A stretch of 64,000 nucleotides of DNA, from NCBI GenBank assembly GCA_019636615.1, contig JAHBXF010000001.1, positions 1,302,001 through 1,366,000 on the forward strand, written 5' to 3'. The DNA comes from Phycisphaeraceae bacterium (GTDB lineage Bacteria > Planctomycetota > Phycisphaerae > Phycisphaerales > UBA1924). The position numbers and the translations under genes are program-made. The notes under the pieces were generated by a model that worked only from the letters and a program-made list of their open reading frames with translations, did no database searches and was not told the DNA's origin. Below, in pieces: positions 27,152 through 36,550 of this stretch; within the stretch, counting starts at the first letter, position 1; each line of letters begins with the position of its first letter.

Positions 27152-28596
27152 AGTTCGCACACCCGCTCCTCGATCCCAACGACCCGCTGGCGGGCGTGAA
27201 GATTGAACAGCCCTCGCCGGGCGACGGCGGCCCCGCACGCCGCGCCGGATCGATCACCCTGCGCGAGCGCACGGGCCAGGGGGGCGACACCTCGCCCATG
27301 GACCCCGCCAACCAGTCCCTGGCCGATGCGCTGCGCATCATGCTGCGCCTCTTGCAGACGGGCATGTTCCTGCTGGCGGTGCTCTATGTGTTCAGCGGCC
27401 TCAAGTCTGTGAACGAAACCGAGCAGGGCATCCGTCTGCTCTTCGGCAAGCGGCAGGGCCCGGCCCTCGACCCCGGCTTCCACATGACGGCCCCCTTCCC
27501 GCTGGGCGAACTTGTCCGCGTGCCGCGCGGCTTCCGCGACGTGGCCATCGACCGCGACTTCTGGGTGTACGCGCCCGAAGACTCTGCCGGCGTCACCCTC
27601 GACCGCATCACCCCCACCGAGAGCCTCAAGCCCGATCAGGGTGGCTCGGGGTCGGTGCTCACCGCCGATGGCAACATCGCCCACACCAAGTGGCAGGTGA
27701 GTTATCGCCGCGAAGACGTGGTGAAGTACGCCCAGAACGTTCTGCCCGAGCACGAAGAGCGGCTGGTGCGCACCGCCGTCAAGCGCGGGGTGGTGCAGGC
27801 GTGCGCCAACGTCACCATCGACGAACTGCTCAAGCAGTCAAGCGACCAGACGGCCACCATCGCCAGCCGCGCCAGGGGCATCGCCCAGGCCACCCTCGAC
27901 GCCTTCGACTCCGGCCTGGTGATCGACCAACTCACGCTCGACCAGAAGACGCCCCCGCTGTGGATCCGCCGCGACTTCGACCGCGTGCAGACCGCCTCTT
28001 CCAACGCCGCCAAGGCCGTGGAAGAAGCCAACAGCGAGCGTGGCAAGATCCTCAACGAGGTCGCGGGCGAGGCCGCCGAGATCCTGCTGACCCTCATCGA
28101 CGCGCACGAAGAAGCGGTGGCCCGCGAGAACGACGCCCTCGCGGCCCAAACCCTGGCCAGGATCGATGCGCTCCTGCAGGGCGAGCCGGTCGAGATCGAC
28201 GGCAACCCCGTGACGGCCCGCGTGAGCGGCGCCGTGACCGTGACACTCTCCGAGGCGATGCGTTACCGCTCGGGTGTGATCAATCAGGCCAAGTCGTCGC
28301 TGGCGCGCTTCGAGGCCAAAGAGGCCAACTACCGAGCCAACCCGTCGCTGATGGTCACGCAGGAATGGCGCGACGCGGTGAGCACGTTCATGAACCGCGA
28401 CAGCGTGCAGGTGGTCTACGTCCCCGCGGGGCTCGCGGGCATGCGCATGCAGATCAACTCAGACCCCGACATTCTGCGCGAGATCGACCGCGCGGTGAAA
28501 CTGCGCGAGAGCCAGGAGGCCGAGCGCCGCCGCATGGATGAACTCAACCGCAACCGCTTCCGCACCGACACAACCTCCATCCGCGCCGAGGGCTGA
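27148..28596 (+). CDS. Third SPFH protein, HflK-like
   Basis: The protein is 482 residues from ATG 27148, overlapping the HflC-like stop by 4 bases (ATGA) with GGAGGAG upstream. A soluble N-terminus of about 65 residues precedes one membrane segment (TGMFLLAVLYVFSGL) and an SPFH domain (VNETEQGIRLLFGK, DPGFHMTAPFPLGE). A helical arm with NAAKAVEEANSERGKILNEVAGEA follows. VSYRREDVVKYAQNV and ACANVTIDELLKQ are recognisable HflK-type stretches. The three SPFH genes and the ABC pair behind them form one tightly packed operon. Confidence 0.85.
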   Translation: MKFAHPLLDPNDPLAGVKIEQPSPGDGGPARRAGSITLRERTGQGGDTSPMDPANQSLADALRIMLRLLQTGMFLLAVLYVFSGLKSVNETEQGIRLLFGKRQGPALDPGFHMTAPFPLGELVRVPRGFRDVAIDRDFWVYAPEDSAGVTLDRITPTESLKPDQGGSGSVLTADGNIAHTKWQVSYRREDVVKYAQNVLPEHEERLVRTAVKRGVVQACANVTIDELLKQSSDQTATIASRARGIAQATLDAFDSGLVIDQLTLDQKTPPLWIRRDFDRVQTASSNAAKAVEEANSERGKILNEVAGEAAEILLTLIDAHEEAVARENDALAAQTLARIDALLQGEPVEIDGNPVTARVSGAVTVTLSEAMRYRSGVINQAKSSLARFEAKEANYRANPSLMVTQEWRDAVSTFMNRDSVQVVYVPAGLAGMRMQINSDPDILREIDRAVKLRESQEAERRRMDELNRNRFRTDTTSIRAEG

Positions 28597-28657
28597 TCCC
28601 CCTTTTCGTGCCCGCCAGACCGGGGCCGCCCGCCACGACGCAAGGAACCCCAGCCCA

Positions 28658-29905
28658 ATGACACCCGCCCCAGACGCCATGGTTGTGTGCCAGCAGGTCA
28701 CCAAGGTCTTCAAAGACTTCTGGATGCGCGACCGTGTGCGTGCCGTCGGCGGCCTCACCTTCGACATCCGCCCGCGCGAGATCTTCGGCCTGCTTGGCCC
28801 CAACGGCTCGGGCAAGAGCACCACCATCAAACTCATCCTGGGCCTGCTGCGCCCCACCTCCGGCCGCATCGCCCTCTTCGGGCGAGCCCCCTCCGATGTC
28901 GAGGTCAAGCGGCGCATCGGCTACCTCCCCGAAGAGTCCTACCTCTACGGCTTCCTCAACGCCCGCGAAACCCTCGAGTATTACGCCAAACTCTTCGAGA
29001 TCGACTACCGCACCCGCTCCCGTCGCATCGAAGAACTCCTCGACATGCTGGGCCTGGCCGGCGCGCAGTTCCGCCCGGTGCGCGAATACTCCAAGGGCAT
29101 GCAGCGGCGCATCGGCATCGCGCAGGCCCTCATCAACGACCCCGACCTGCTCATCCTCGACGAGCCCACCACGGGCCTTGATCCCATCGGCACCCGTCAG
29201 ATCAAAGACCTCATCCTCGAACTGGGCCGGCGCGGCAAGACCGTGCTTCTCTCCAGCCACCTCCTGGCCGATGTCGAAGATTGCGTCGACCGCCTCATCA
29301 TCCTCTACGGCGGCCAGAAGCGCGCCGAGGGCACCTGCGACGACCTCCTCGTGTCGCAGAGCCGCACCACCATCGAGGCCGACACCCTCGACGAGCAGAC
29401 CCTGGCCGAGATCGACCGCGTCATCCGCCAGCGCAGCGACGGCAACAAGTCCATCACCCGCGTGAGCAAGCCACGGCAATCGCTCGAAGCCCTCTTCCTG
29501 CAGATCGTCGAACGCGCCCAGTCCGAGCAGGTCGCCACCTCCGGCGCCACCGCCGGGGGCAAGACCGCCGCCTTCCTTCGCGCCCAGGACGAACCCGCCG
29601 AGGGCGAAGACCTCATCAGCCGCCTCACCGCCGAAGCACCCCAGGCGCCGGCGGACGTTGTGCGGGCCGGGACGGCGTCGCACGCAGAAACCCAGGCGCC
29701 GCCCTCCGGGCCGGATGATTCCGTCATTTCGTCGCTGGTCACCGACGAGCCCGCGGCCAAACCGCCGAAGGCAGCGCCCGCAGCGCCGACGGCCAGGCCC
29801 GAAGCCAAACCCGCCTCGGACGCGGTCGACCGCTCCGTCATCGGCTCGCTGCTGGGCGACGAACCCCCGAGCGACAAACCCGACAGCCCGGGAGCCCCGC
29901 GGTGA
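28658..29905 (+). CDS. ABC transporter ATP-binding protein with repeated C-terminal tail motif
   Basis: The protein is about 415 residues from ATG 28658 (AAGGA about 12 bases upstream); ATG 28679 is an alternative. The ATPase core is complete: Walker A GPNGSGKST (47-55), signature YSKGMQRR, Walker B LLILDEP and the switch SSHLL. After about 310 a disordered Ala/Pro-rich tail carries three copies of a short acidic-hydrophobic motif: EDLISRLTAEAP, DDSVISSLVTDEP and DRSVIGSLLGDEP. The tail is unusual for this family. The stop overlaps the permease start (GTGA). It likely energises the permease behind it and perhaps the one at 22159. Confidence 0.9.
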   Translation: MTPAPDAMVVCQQVTKVFKDFWMRDRVRAVGGLTFDIRPREIFGLLGPNGSGKSTTIKLILGLLRPTSGRIALFGRAPSDVEVKRRIGYLPEESYLYGFLNARETLEYYAKLFEIDYRTRSRRIEELLDMLGLAGAQFRPVREYSKGMQRRIGIAQALINDPDLLILDEPTTGLDPIGTRQIKDLILELGRRGKTVLLSSHLLADVEDCVDRLIILYGGQKRAEGTCDDLLVSQSRTTIEADTLDEQTLAEIDRVIRQRSDGNKSITRVSKPRQSLEALFLQIVERAQSEQVATSGATAGGKTAAFLRAQDEPAEGEDLISRLTAEAPQAPADVVRAGTASHAETQAPPSGPDDSVISSLVTDEPAAKPPKAAPAAPTARPEAKPASDAVDRSVIGSLLGDEPPSDKPDSPGAPR

Positions 29906-31815
29906 ACAAACTGTCGGACTTCTTCTCGCGTCTGGGCCTGCTCCAGCAGCAGCGGATCTTCAAACTCGCCGCCAGCGGGGTGATCGCGTTTGTCGCCATC
30001 GCCGCCTGCATCGCCTATACCGTGGCCGTCTCCGCCGCCAGCGAGAGCACCATCGTTCCTCAGGCCGGGCAGGCCGGCGAACTCGACGCCACCAGCCGCA
30101 TCATCAACGACATTCTCGCGGCCAAGCAGTCCCCCGTGGGCTTCTACATCGGCGCGGCCGCCGTCGCGGGCGTGGCGCTCCTGGCCGTGTGGCTCAACCT
30201 CGGGCTGACCTACGCCGGGCTGGCCCTGCTGGGCGCGGCGCTCTTCTTTGCCTCTCGCCTGGGCGGGCGCGCCCACGACCTGGGCATCGCCGCCGTCGGC
30301 CTGGTGGGCCTCATCGCCGCCTTCACCGCGCTCCTGCAGGGGTTGCGGCTGCTCTTCATGGGCTCGGGCCCGGTCATGGCCGTGGCGCGCACCGTGCTGG
30401 CCGAGGCCGTGCGCATCAAGGTGTCGCTGGTCTTCATCGTGCTCATCGTGCTGATGATGGCCGTGCTCCCCCTCACGCTCGACACCGAGCAGCCCCTGCG
30501 TTACCGCGTGCAGTCGTTCCTGCAGTTCTCAACGTCCGGCGCGTTCTGGCTCATCGCTATCCTCATCCTCACCTTCAGCGTGTCGTCTGTCACCCTCGAA
30601 CAGCGCGACAAGGTCATCTGGCAGACCATGACCAAGCCCGTCTCGGCCTGGCAATACCTGCTGGGCAAGTGGCTGGGCGTCACCGCGCTGGCCGGCGCGC
30701 TGCTCATCGTCGCGGCGTCGGGCGTGTTCATCTTCACCGAATACCTGCGCAACCAGCCCGCCCAGAACGAGAACCGCGCGTATGTCGCGCAGGCCGGGCA
30801 GGGCATCACCGAAGATCGGCTGGTGCTCGAAACTCAGATCCTCACGGCCCGCGCCGCCGTGCGCCCCAGCCCGCCCCGCCTCAACGAAGAGCAGTTCACC
30901 GCCAACGTTGAGCAGAAGGTCGAGATGGAACTGCGGACCATCGCCGACGCGCTGCGCGACCCCGGCGCGCTGCGGGCCAAGCGGGCCGAACTGCGCGAGC
31001 AGATCGCCGACTCGCTGCGGCGCGCCGTGCTCGCCGAGTACCGCGCCATCGACGCCGGCCAGACCCGCGTGTACACCTTCGAGGGCCTCTCTCGCGCCCG
31101 CGAGAGCAACCGCCCCATCATCCTGCGATTCAAGTTCGACTCCGGCGCCAACCGCCCCGACGCCGACTACCGCATCACCCTCATCCTCCGCGGCGGCGAG
31201 ATGCGCGTGGTGCCCCTGGCCCTGGGCCAGTACCAGACCTTTCCCCTCACCCCGGACATCATCGACGCCGCCACCGGCACCGTCGAGGTCACCGTGATCA
31301 ACGGCGACCTTACCCAGCGCACCGCCAACCCGGAGGCCATCGCCTTCGCCCCCGAGGCCATGGAGATTTCCTACGCCGCGGGCGGCTTCAGGGGCAACTT
31401 CTTCCGCTGCGTCGCCGTGCTCTGGATCAAACTCGGCTTCCTGGCCATGCTCGCCATCGCGGCCAGCACGTTTCTGAGTTTCCCCGTCGCCTGCCTTGTC
31501 AGTTTCACCGTCTTCCTGGCCGCGGAAGGGTCCGGGTTCATCGCCAGCGCGCTCGAGAACTACGCCACCGAAGACCGCGAGGGCAACACGCTCTGGCTGC
31601 CCACGGTGATCTCAAAGATCGCCGAGGTGGTGTCGGGCACGTTCCGGATTTACGCCGACCTGCGGCCCACCTCGCGCATCGTCGAGGGTCTGCTGCTGAG
31701 TTGGTCTGACATGCTGCTGGGCGTGCTGGTGCTGGCCATCGCCTCGCTGGCGCTCTTCACGATCGCCACGCTCATCTTCCAGCGGCGCGAACTGGCGACC
31801 TACTCGGGCCAGTAA
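29902..31815 (+). CDS. ABC-2 type transporter permease, large form
   Basis: The protein is 637 residues from GTG 29902, which overlaps the ATPase stop as GTGA. Several hydrophobic segments lie between 20 and 280, including AEAVRIKVSLVFIVLIVLMM and the coupling region EQRDKVIWQTMTKPVSAWQY. A soluble domain of about 200 residues with helical and beta parts follows (AYVAQAGQGI to AFAPEAMEI), then further segments and a C-terminus ending RRELATYSGQ. The soluble insert is presumably on the outer side. It is the last gene of the SPFH/ABC operon. Confidence 0.85.
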   Translation: MNKLSDFFSRLGLLQQQRIFKLAASGVIAFVAIAACIAYTVAVSAASESTIVPQAGQAGELDATSRIINDILAAKQSPVGFYIGAAAVAGVALLAVWLNLGLTYAGLALLGAALFFASRLGGRAHDLGIAAVGLVGLIAAFTALLQGLRLLFMGSGPVMAVARTVLAEAVRIKVSLVFIVLIVLMMAVLPLTLDTEQPLRYRVQSFLQFSTSGAFWLIAILILTFSVSSVTLEQRDKVIWQTMTKPVSAWQYLLGKWLGVTALAGALLIVAASGVFIFTEYLRNQPAQNENRAYVAQAGQGITEDRLVLETQILTARAAVRPSPPRLNEEQFTANVEQKVEMELRTIADALRDPGALRAKRAELREQIADSLRRAVLAEYRAIDAGQTRVYTFEGLSRARESNRPIILRFKFDSGANRPDADYRITLILRGGEMRVVPLALGQYQTFPLTPDIIDAATGTVEVTVINGDLTQRTANPEAIAFAPEAMEISYAAGGFRGNFFRCVAVLWIKLGFLAMLAIAASTFLSFPVACLVSFTVFLAAEGSGFIASALENYATEDREGNTLWLPTVISKIAEVVSGTFRIYADLRPTSRIVEGLLLSWSDMLLGVLVLAIASLALFTIATLIFQRRELATYSGQ

Positions 31816-31825
31816 CCGGCCGCCG

Positions 31826-33286
31826 TCAGAACGAGCCGGGCAGGCGGACGCGCTCGACCGTGTCGCCGCCGCTGATGAAGGCCGCGACGAACCACGGGTT
31901 CGAGGCGTCCTGGCTCACGGCCATGATCATCGGCTGCGAGGCCATCGTCATCGGCTTGGCGTGCTCGGCGTCGAGCGCCACGGTCTTTGTCATGTCGGGG
32001 GGCGCGAACCGCACGCGCTTGTCCTGGCCCACCATCAGGTAGCCCACCTCGCCGCCCGTCATCATCGCCGAGCCCACCACCGAATAGAACCCCGAGCCGG
32101 GCACGTCGAAGACTTCCTGCGTGACCTTGTCGGGCGTGCGCACCGGCACGCGCAGCCTGTGGAAGCGGTCGAGGTGGTCGTCGTGGCAGAGCACGGTGGC
32201 CACGGGGGCGGGGTCGCCCGTTGATTCATCTTCGATCTCGTCGACGCGCACGTGGATCACCCGGTGCTTGCACGCGATGAGTTCTCGCGCGGGGCCGGGT
32301 TCGTCGGCGCTGCGGTCCATGCTCATCACCATCACGCGCGTTTCGTCCACGGCCCACGCGGCGATGAGGGTGTCTTCCATCAGCGTGCAGGTCGCGTGGC
32401 ACACGGGGCCGATGCCCCCCATGGGCGTCCACGGCATCACCGTGGGCGTGCCCGCCAGCGGCGCCCGGATGATCGCGCCGTTCTCGCCGTCGAGCGAGCG
32501 CAGGCACGCGAAGACGGTCCCCGCTTCGTCGCAGTATGGCCAGCCCACGCACACGGCGGTGGGGTCATCAAGCGGGATCTCGACCGGGGGCATCGCCTCG
32601 CCCGCCTGCGAGAGGCGCAGCAGCGTCATCGCCGCGCCCCCGTCGTGGTAGAGAAAGGCGGTGATCTTCGCCGGATCGGTGTGCGCCCACGAGGTCCAGG
32701 CGGGGGTTGAGGTGGCGCGCATGGCCACGGGCACGCAGTCGCGCGCGGTGGTGGGCCGGCGCGCCTCGAAGCGCAGACGGTACATGGCGAGGCCCTCGGG
32801 GGCTTCGTGCATCATCACGGCCTCGCGCGCCGTCAGGCGCAGGCGTGCGCCGTCGCCGCCGCTGAAAAGGCCCACCGGCCTGGCGGGCACCACCAGCAGG
32901 GTTTCTTCGTTGCTCTGCGCGTTTTTAACCGGGCCGCCGTTGTAGGCCGCGCGCAGCGTGTACCGCCCGGGCGCCAGTTCGCCCAGCCAGGCGAGCACGT
33001 CGCCGGGTTCGGCGGTGCTCTGCCCCGGGGCCAGGGTGATCATGCCCGGCTGGCGCTCGTGCGGGTGCGAGCCCCCCTCGCCGGCGAGCATGCGGTGCTG
33101 GCCGCCTTTCACGACCGAGCCCGATTCGGCCACGGCCACGATCGAGAGCGTTTCGTTTCGCGGGTTGAGGTCGCGCAGGTCAACGGGCGCGCCGCCCGTG
33201 TTGGTGAGGGTGAGGGTGAAGCGCGCCGTCTCGCCGCGGATGACCGCGGCCTTGGCCAGCGAGAGCGTGAGCGAAAGGGATGACAT
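31826..33286 (-). CDS. Unknown protein with N-terminal beta-sandwich and propeller-like repeats, no signal peptide
   Basis: The protein is 486 residues from ATG 33286, 15 bases behind the stop of the metzincin-like gene. The first 130 residues look like a beta-sandwich (ETARFTLTLTNTGGAPVDL and APGRYTLRAAYNGGP), similar to bacterial Ig-like or CARDB-type folds. The rest has repeated strand patterns, such as KITAFLYHDGG, TLIAAWAVDETRVMVMSMD and GEVGYLMVGQDKRVRF, suggesting a beta-propeller. No Sec or Tat signal. It is the last gene of the LysM/metzincin operon. Confidence 0.6.
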   Translation of the reverse strand: MSSLSLTLSLAKAAVIRGETARFTLTLTNTGGAPVDLRDLNPRNETLSIVAVAESGSVVKGGQHRMLAGEGGSHPHERQPGMITLAPGQSTAEPGDVLAWLGELAPGRYTLRAAYNGGPVKNAQSNEETLLVVPARPVGLFSGGDGARLRLTAREAVMMHEAPEGLAMYRLRFEARRPTTARDCVPVAMRATSTPAWTSWAHTDPAKITAFLYHDGGAAMTLLRLSQAGEAMPPVEIPLDDPTAVCVGWPYCDEAGTVFACLRSLDGENGAIIRAPLAGTPTVMPWTPMGGIGPVCHATCTLMEDTLIAAWAVDETRVMVMSMDRSADEPGPARELIACKHRVIHVRVDEIEDESTGDPAPVATVLCHDDHLDRFHRLRVPVRTPDKVTQEVFDVPGSGFYSVVGSAMMTGGEVGYLMVGQDKRVRFAPPDMTKTVALDAEHAKPMTMASQPMIMAVSQDASNPWFVAAFISGGDTVERVRLPGSF

Positions 33287-33300
33287 CGTTCAATAGCCCC

Positions 33301-36300
33301 TCATGCCAGCACCCGGAACGAGCCGGGCTTGGACTTCGTGCCCGGGCAGGTGAAGTTCATCGTGACGACCCCGCCACCCTTGGGCCCCGTGCCGGTGAAG
33401 GTGACCACGGGCGTGTCGTTGACGCTGGCGTGGGCCCCGGCGGCGAGGTGCTGGTTGGTGATGGCGATGTTGGCGATGTCCAGGTTGGTGATCACTTTGT
33501 GGTACGCCGCGCCGCTGTTCATCACCGTGGCCTCGGGGGCCGAGATGACGGCCACGTGCATGGTGCCGTTGTTGGCCACGGTAGCGCGGGGAGAACTCGG
33601 CAGGGCGCTCATGTCTCCCTGACGCATGGTGATGGCGTTGGCGTTGGTGGGCCCCAGGCCTTCGAGGATCCACTTGGTGAAGTGCACGTTGGTCTTGAGC
33701 ATCTCCACATCCCAGAACCGCAGTTTGAGCAGGCAGACCGCGCAGAAGTGCCAGGCGACGGGGTTGCTGCCGCGCACGGTTTTGCCGTCTCGCCCGAAAT
33801 AGTCGTTGTCGTAGGACATGGTGCAGGGCATGGCGTCGCTCTGCTCGTGCTCCATCACCATCGACTGCCCCTCGCTCATGTACGTGAAGGGCACGCCGTT
33901 GGCCACGTCGAAGACGGTCCACGCGTGGTAGAGGTAGACCGCGTGCCCCAGTTCGTGGGCGAAGGTGCAGGTGACATCGCCGACCTGCACGAACTGGAAC
34001 TCGCGCTCGTCCATGTACTGGCCCAGCACGGTCGAGAGTTCGGCCGGGCGCTTGGCGAAGAAGACGCTCAGCCCCGGCAGCCCGTTGCTCTGCGCGATGC
34101 TCTCGGCCCCCACGCGCGGGTTCACGCGCCCGACTTCTTTGTACGCCTCGTCGAGGAAGCGCTTGGCCAGCCCCTCGGTGTATGTCCAGCGCGTGTTGCG
34201 CTTGGCCCGCCCGTGGTTGGTGAGGTTGCCCGCGGCGTCCACGTCATACTCGGCTACGCCGCCCGGGCCGGTGTAGTGCGTGAAGGTGGATTCGTGCGTG
34301 TAGGTGCCCGCCGCGCTGGGGTGAACGATGGGCAGCACGCTGCGGTAGAGCGGGATGAGGTAGGTATCGAAGGCGTCGTAGGCCGCGTTGGTGTTGATCT
34401 CGCTGTTGGGGATGCCCACCGAGCGGAAGTAGGACTTGCAGATGCGTGTCCAGTTGGCCTTGTCCACCTTTTTGGTGGTGACCGGGCCGATGACATCGGT
34501 GAAAGCGGGGCGATAGGCCGCGCGCATCTGGTCCCAGTCGATCGTCGTCTGGTCCACGCTGGTGAAGGTGACCATGAGGTCGATGACCAGCCGCCGCCAG
34601 AGGGTGAAGACGCCGGTTTCGATGAACTCCACGAGGTTGCCCTCGTGGTCGCGGAACTTGATGAACTTGCCGTCGGCGTCGGTCAGGTACATGCGCAGGC
34701 GGTAGTTGTCGCCGCCGATGGGCGGGGGGCGCATGAAGACGCGCGACAGGCCGACCGGGTCGCCCTCTTTGGTGGTGCCCGGGGCCACGGCGCTCTTGCC
34801 CCAGAAGGCCGGGTTCATGGCCTCGATCGGCTCGGGCGCGCCGGAGACGAGCGGGGCCTTGAAGAGCAGCCCCGGGGCGTGGATGAAGTCGTCTTTGATG
34901 CGCAGGCCGCCGAACTGGGTGGAGCAGTTGTCGTTGCGTGACTCGGGCGAGGTGCTCTTCTGGTTGAAGATGTTGAAGAACTTGGTCATGAAGTCTTTGG
35001 GGCGGGCCCCGCCGCGGAAGAGGTCGATCTTGTCGTGTTCTTCCGGCGGATCGATCACCCGCCACACCACGCGGACGTCGTTGGCGCCCACGGCCTGGGC
35101 TTTGCCGTCGCTCACTTTGCGCACCACCGCCTCGAGCGGGATGGCCGGCGTCACGTCGCGCATCCAGTTCGCGTCGCGGTAGTGCTGCGGCTTGCTCTTG
35201 CCGCCGCTGTGGACAAAGTCGTGCGCCGCGTGGTTGTCGGTCACCACGATGCGGTACTTCTTCTCGGCGCTGCCCTTGAGGATCTCGGTGTTGGGCGCCA
35301 GGGGCTCGGGCTCGTTGGCCGAGCGCTTGGCCATCGCGAAGGCCGCGGCCTTCGAGTTCTTCGCCCGTTCCTCGGCCAGTTCCGCCTGCGCCTTGGTCTG
35401 CTCGGCCTTGGTGCGGGCGTCTTCCGCGGCCTTGCGCAGGCGCTTGGCCTCGGCCTCGGCCTCTTTGTGCTTGCTCTTGAGCTGCGATTTGCGGATGAAG
35501 TTCACCGACGAGCACTGGTCGTACTTCGTCTTCGCTTCGCGCTCGTTCTGCTCGGCCTCGTCGGCGTCTCGCTCGGCGTCTTTGGCCGCCTTCTCGTCTT
35601 CGTCGGCCTTTTCTCGCAGTTCCTTCGCGTTGCTCCCGTCCTCGGCGGCCTGCCGCTGGGCGTCGTAGGTCGCCGCGGCGTCGCGGTTGATCCGCTCTTC
35701 CTCGGCTTTTTTACGCCCCTCGGGCGAGGTCGCCTGTGCGTGCTTGTCCGCGTTCTCAGAGTTCGTCTTGGCGTCCTGCTCGTCCTTGACCGCCTTGTCG
35801 TATTCCTCTTTGCGCAGCCGCTCGGCCTCTTCCTTCTCGGCCAGGTCGCGCGCCGCGGCCTCGTGCTCGCGCTTTTTGGTTTCAAGGTTCTCGTTGGCCC
35901 GGCGCAGCGCGTCCTCGCGCTCCTGAAGGGCTTTGGTCGCCGCGTCCAGCCGGCGCTGCGCCGCCTGAACTTTCGCGGGGTCGGTCCCGGCCTGCCGCAA
36001 CTGCGCCGTGGCCGCCTGAACCTCTTTGCCCGCCTTGTACACCTCGCTCGATGCCTTCACCTGCTCTTCGCCCGCCGTGAACATCGCGCTCTTGGCCTGC
36101 GTTTCCTTCACCTTCGACTGCGCGGTCGCCGCCTTGGCGTTCTCCCACGCCAGTTTCGCCGGCGGCACCCGCGACGCGGCCTGCACCTGCGCCGCCTTGG
36201 CCTGCACCGCCTGCACCTGCGCCGCCTGGTGCTCGGCCGCGTGGCTCGCCGCGTGGGCCTGGTGGTCGTGCTCGTCAAGCCACCACAGGCACCGGTAGTT

Positions 36301-36489
36301 GTCGTCGTAAAGGGGCGGCCCGTGCCGGCTGTCGTCCGAGACCAGTTTCGGGCGAGGGTCGTTGGGGTCTTCGGCCGGGGCGGGGTCGGTGGCGAAGCGC
36401 GACTCGTGCCCGCGGTAGAACAGGCGTACCTCGTACTCGGCCGGGTCGGCCAGTGTGTTGCGCAGGTTGGGGGCGATTCGTCGCGCCAT
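33301..36489 (-). CDS. Large coiled-coil protein with metzincin-like zinc protease motif
   Basis: The protein is 1062 residues from ATG 36489, with GAGGAG 5 bases upstream. A short N-terminal beta-like region (YEVRLFYRGHESRF) is followed by an Ala/Glu/Lys-rich coiled coil from about 85 to 395. A mixed domain leads to HELGHAVYLYH (H845, E846, H849, H855), the metzincin spacing with Tyr where Gly is usual, and CTMSYD with M891 at a Met-turn distance. The last 120 residues are a beta-rich, Asn/Thr-rich domain. There is no signal peptide. The coiled coil plus C-terminal enzyme suits cargo loaded into an injection tube, which is inference from the neighbouring LysM and PAAR genes. Confidence 0.75.
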   Translation of the reverse strand: MARRIAPNLRNTLADPAEYEVRLFYRGHESRFATDPAPAEDPNDPRPKLVSDDSRHGPPLYDDNYRCLWWLDEHDHQAHAASHAAEHQAAQVQAVQAKAAQVQAASRVPPAKLAWENAKAATAQSKVKETQAKSAMFTAGEEQVKASSEVYKAGKEVQAATAQLRQAGTDPAKVQAAQRRLDAATKALQEREDALRRANENLETKKREHEAAARDLAEKEEAERLRKEEYDKAVKDEQDAKTNSENADKHAQATSPEGRKKAEEERINRDAAATYDAQRQAAEDGSNAKELREKADEDEKAAKDAERDADEAEQNEREAKTKYDQCSSVNFIRKSQLKSKHKEAEAEAKRLRKAAEDARTKAEQTKAQAELAEERAKNSKAAAFAMAKRSANEPEPLAPNTEILKGSAEKKYRIVVTDNHAAHDFVHSGGKSKPQHYRDANWMRDVTPAIPLEAVVRKVSDGKAQAVGANDVRVVWRVIDPPEEHDKIDLFRGGARPKDFMTKFFNIFNQKSTSPESRNDNCSTQFGGLRIKDDFIHAPGLLFKAPLVSGAPEPIEAMNPAFWGKSAVAPGTTKEGDPVGLSRVFMRPPPIGGDNYRLRMYLTDADGKFIKFRDHEGNLVEFIETGVFTLWRRLVIDLMVTFTSVDQTTIDWDQMRAAYRPAFTDVIGPVTTKKVDKANWTRICKSYFRSVGIPNSEINTNAAYDAFDTYLIPLYRSVLPIVHPSAAGTYTHESTFTHYTGPGGVAEYDVDAAGNLTNHGRAKRNTRWTYTEGLAKRFLDEAYKEVGRVNPRVGAESIAQSNGLPGLSVFFAKRPAELSTVLGQYMDEREFQFVQVGDVTCTFAHELGHAVYLYHAWTVFDVANGVPFTYMSEGQSMVMEHEQSDAMPCTMSYDNDYFGRDGKTVRGSNPVAWHFCAVCLLKLRFWDVEMLKTNVHFTKWILEGLGPTNANAITMRQGDMSALPSSPRATVANNGTMHVAVISAPEATVMNSGAAYHKVITNLDIANIAITNQHLAAGAHASVNDTPVVTFTGTGPKGGGVVTMNFTCPGTKSKPGSFRVLA

Positions 36490-36550
36490 GCAGTCTCCTC
36501 ACGACCGGCTTTGCTTACGTGTCCTCGCCGCGAGAGCGCCTGGGCGGCCC

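Noticed and set aside
23771..27238. A 1155-codon open frame on the minus strand opposite the SPFH genes
   Set aside because: It mirrors the codon bias of the plus-strand genes, has low-complexity Gly/His/Asp/Arg-rich sequence and no domain; it is a G/C shadow.
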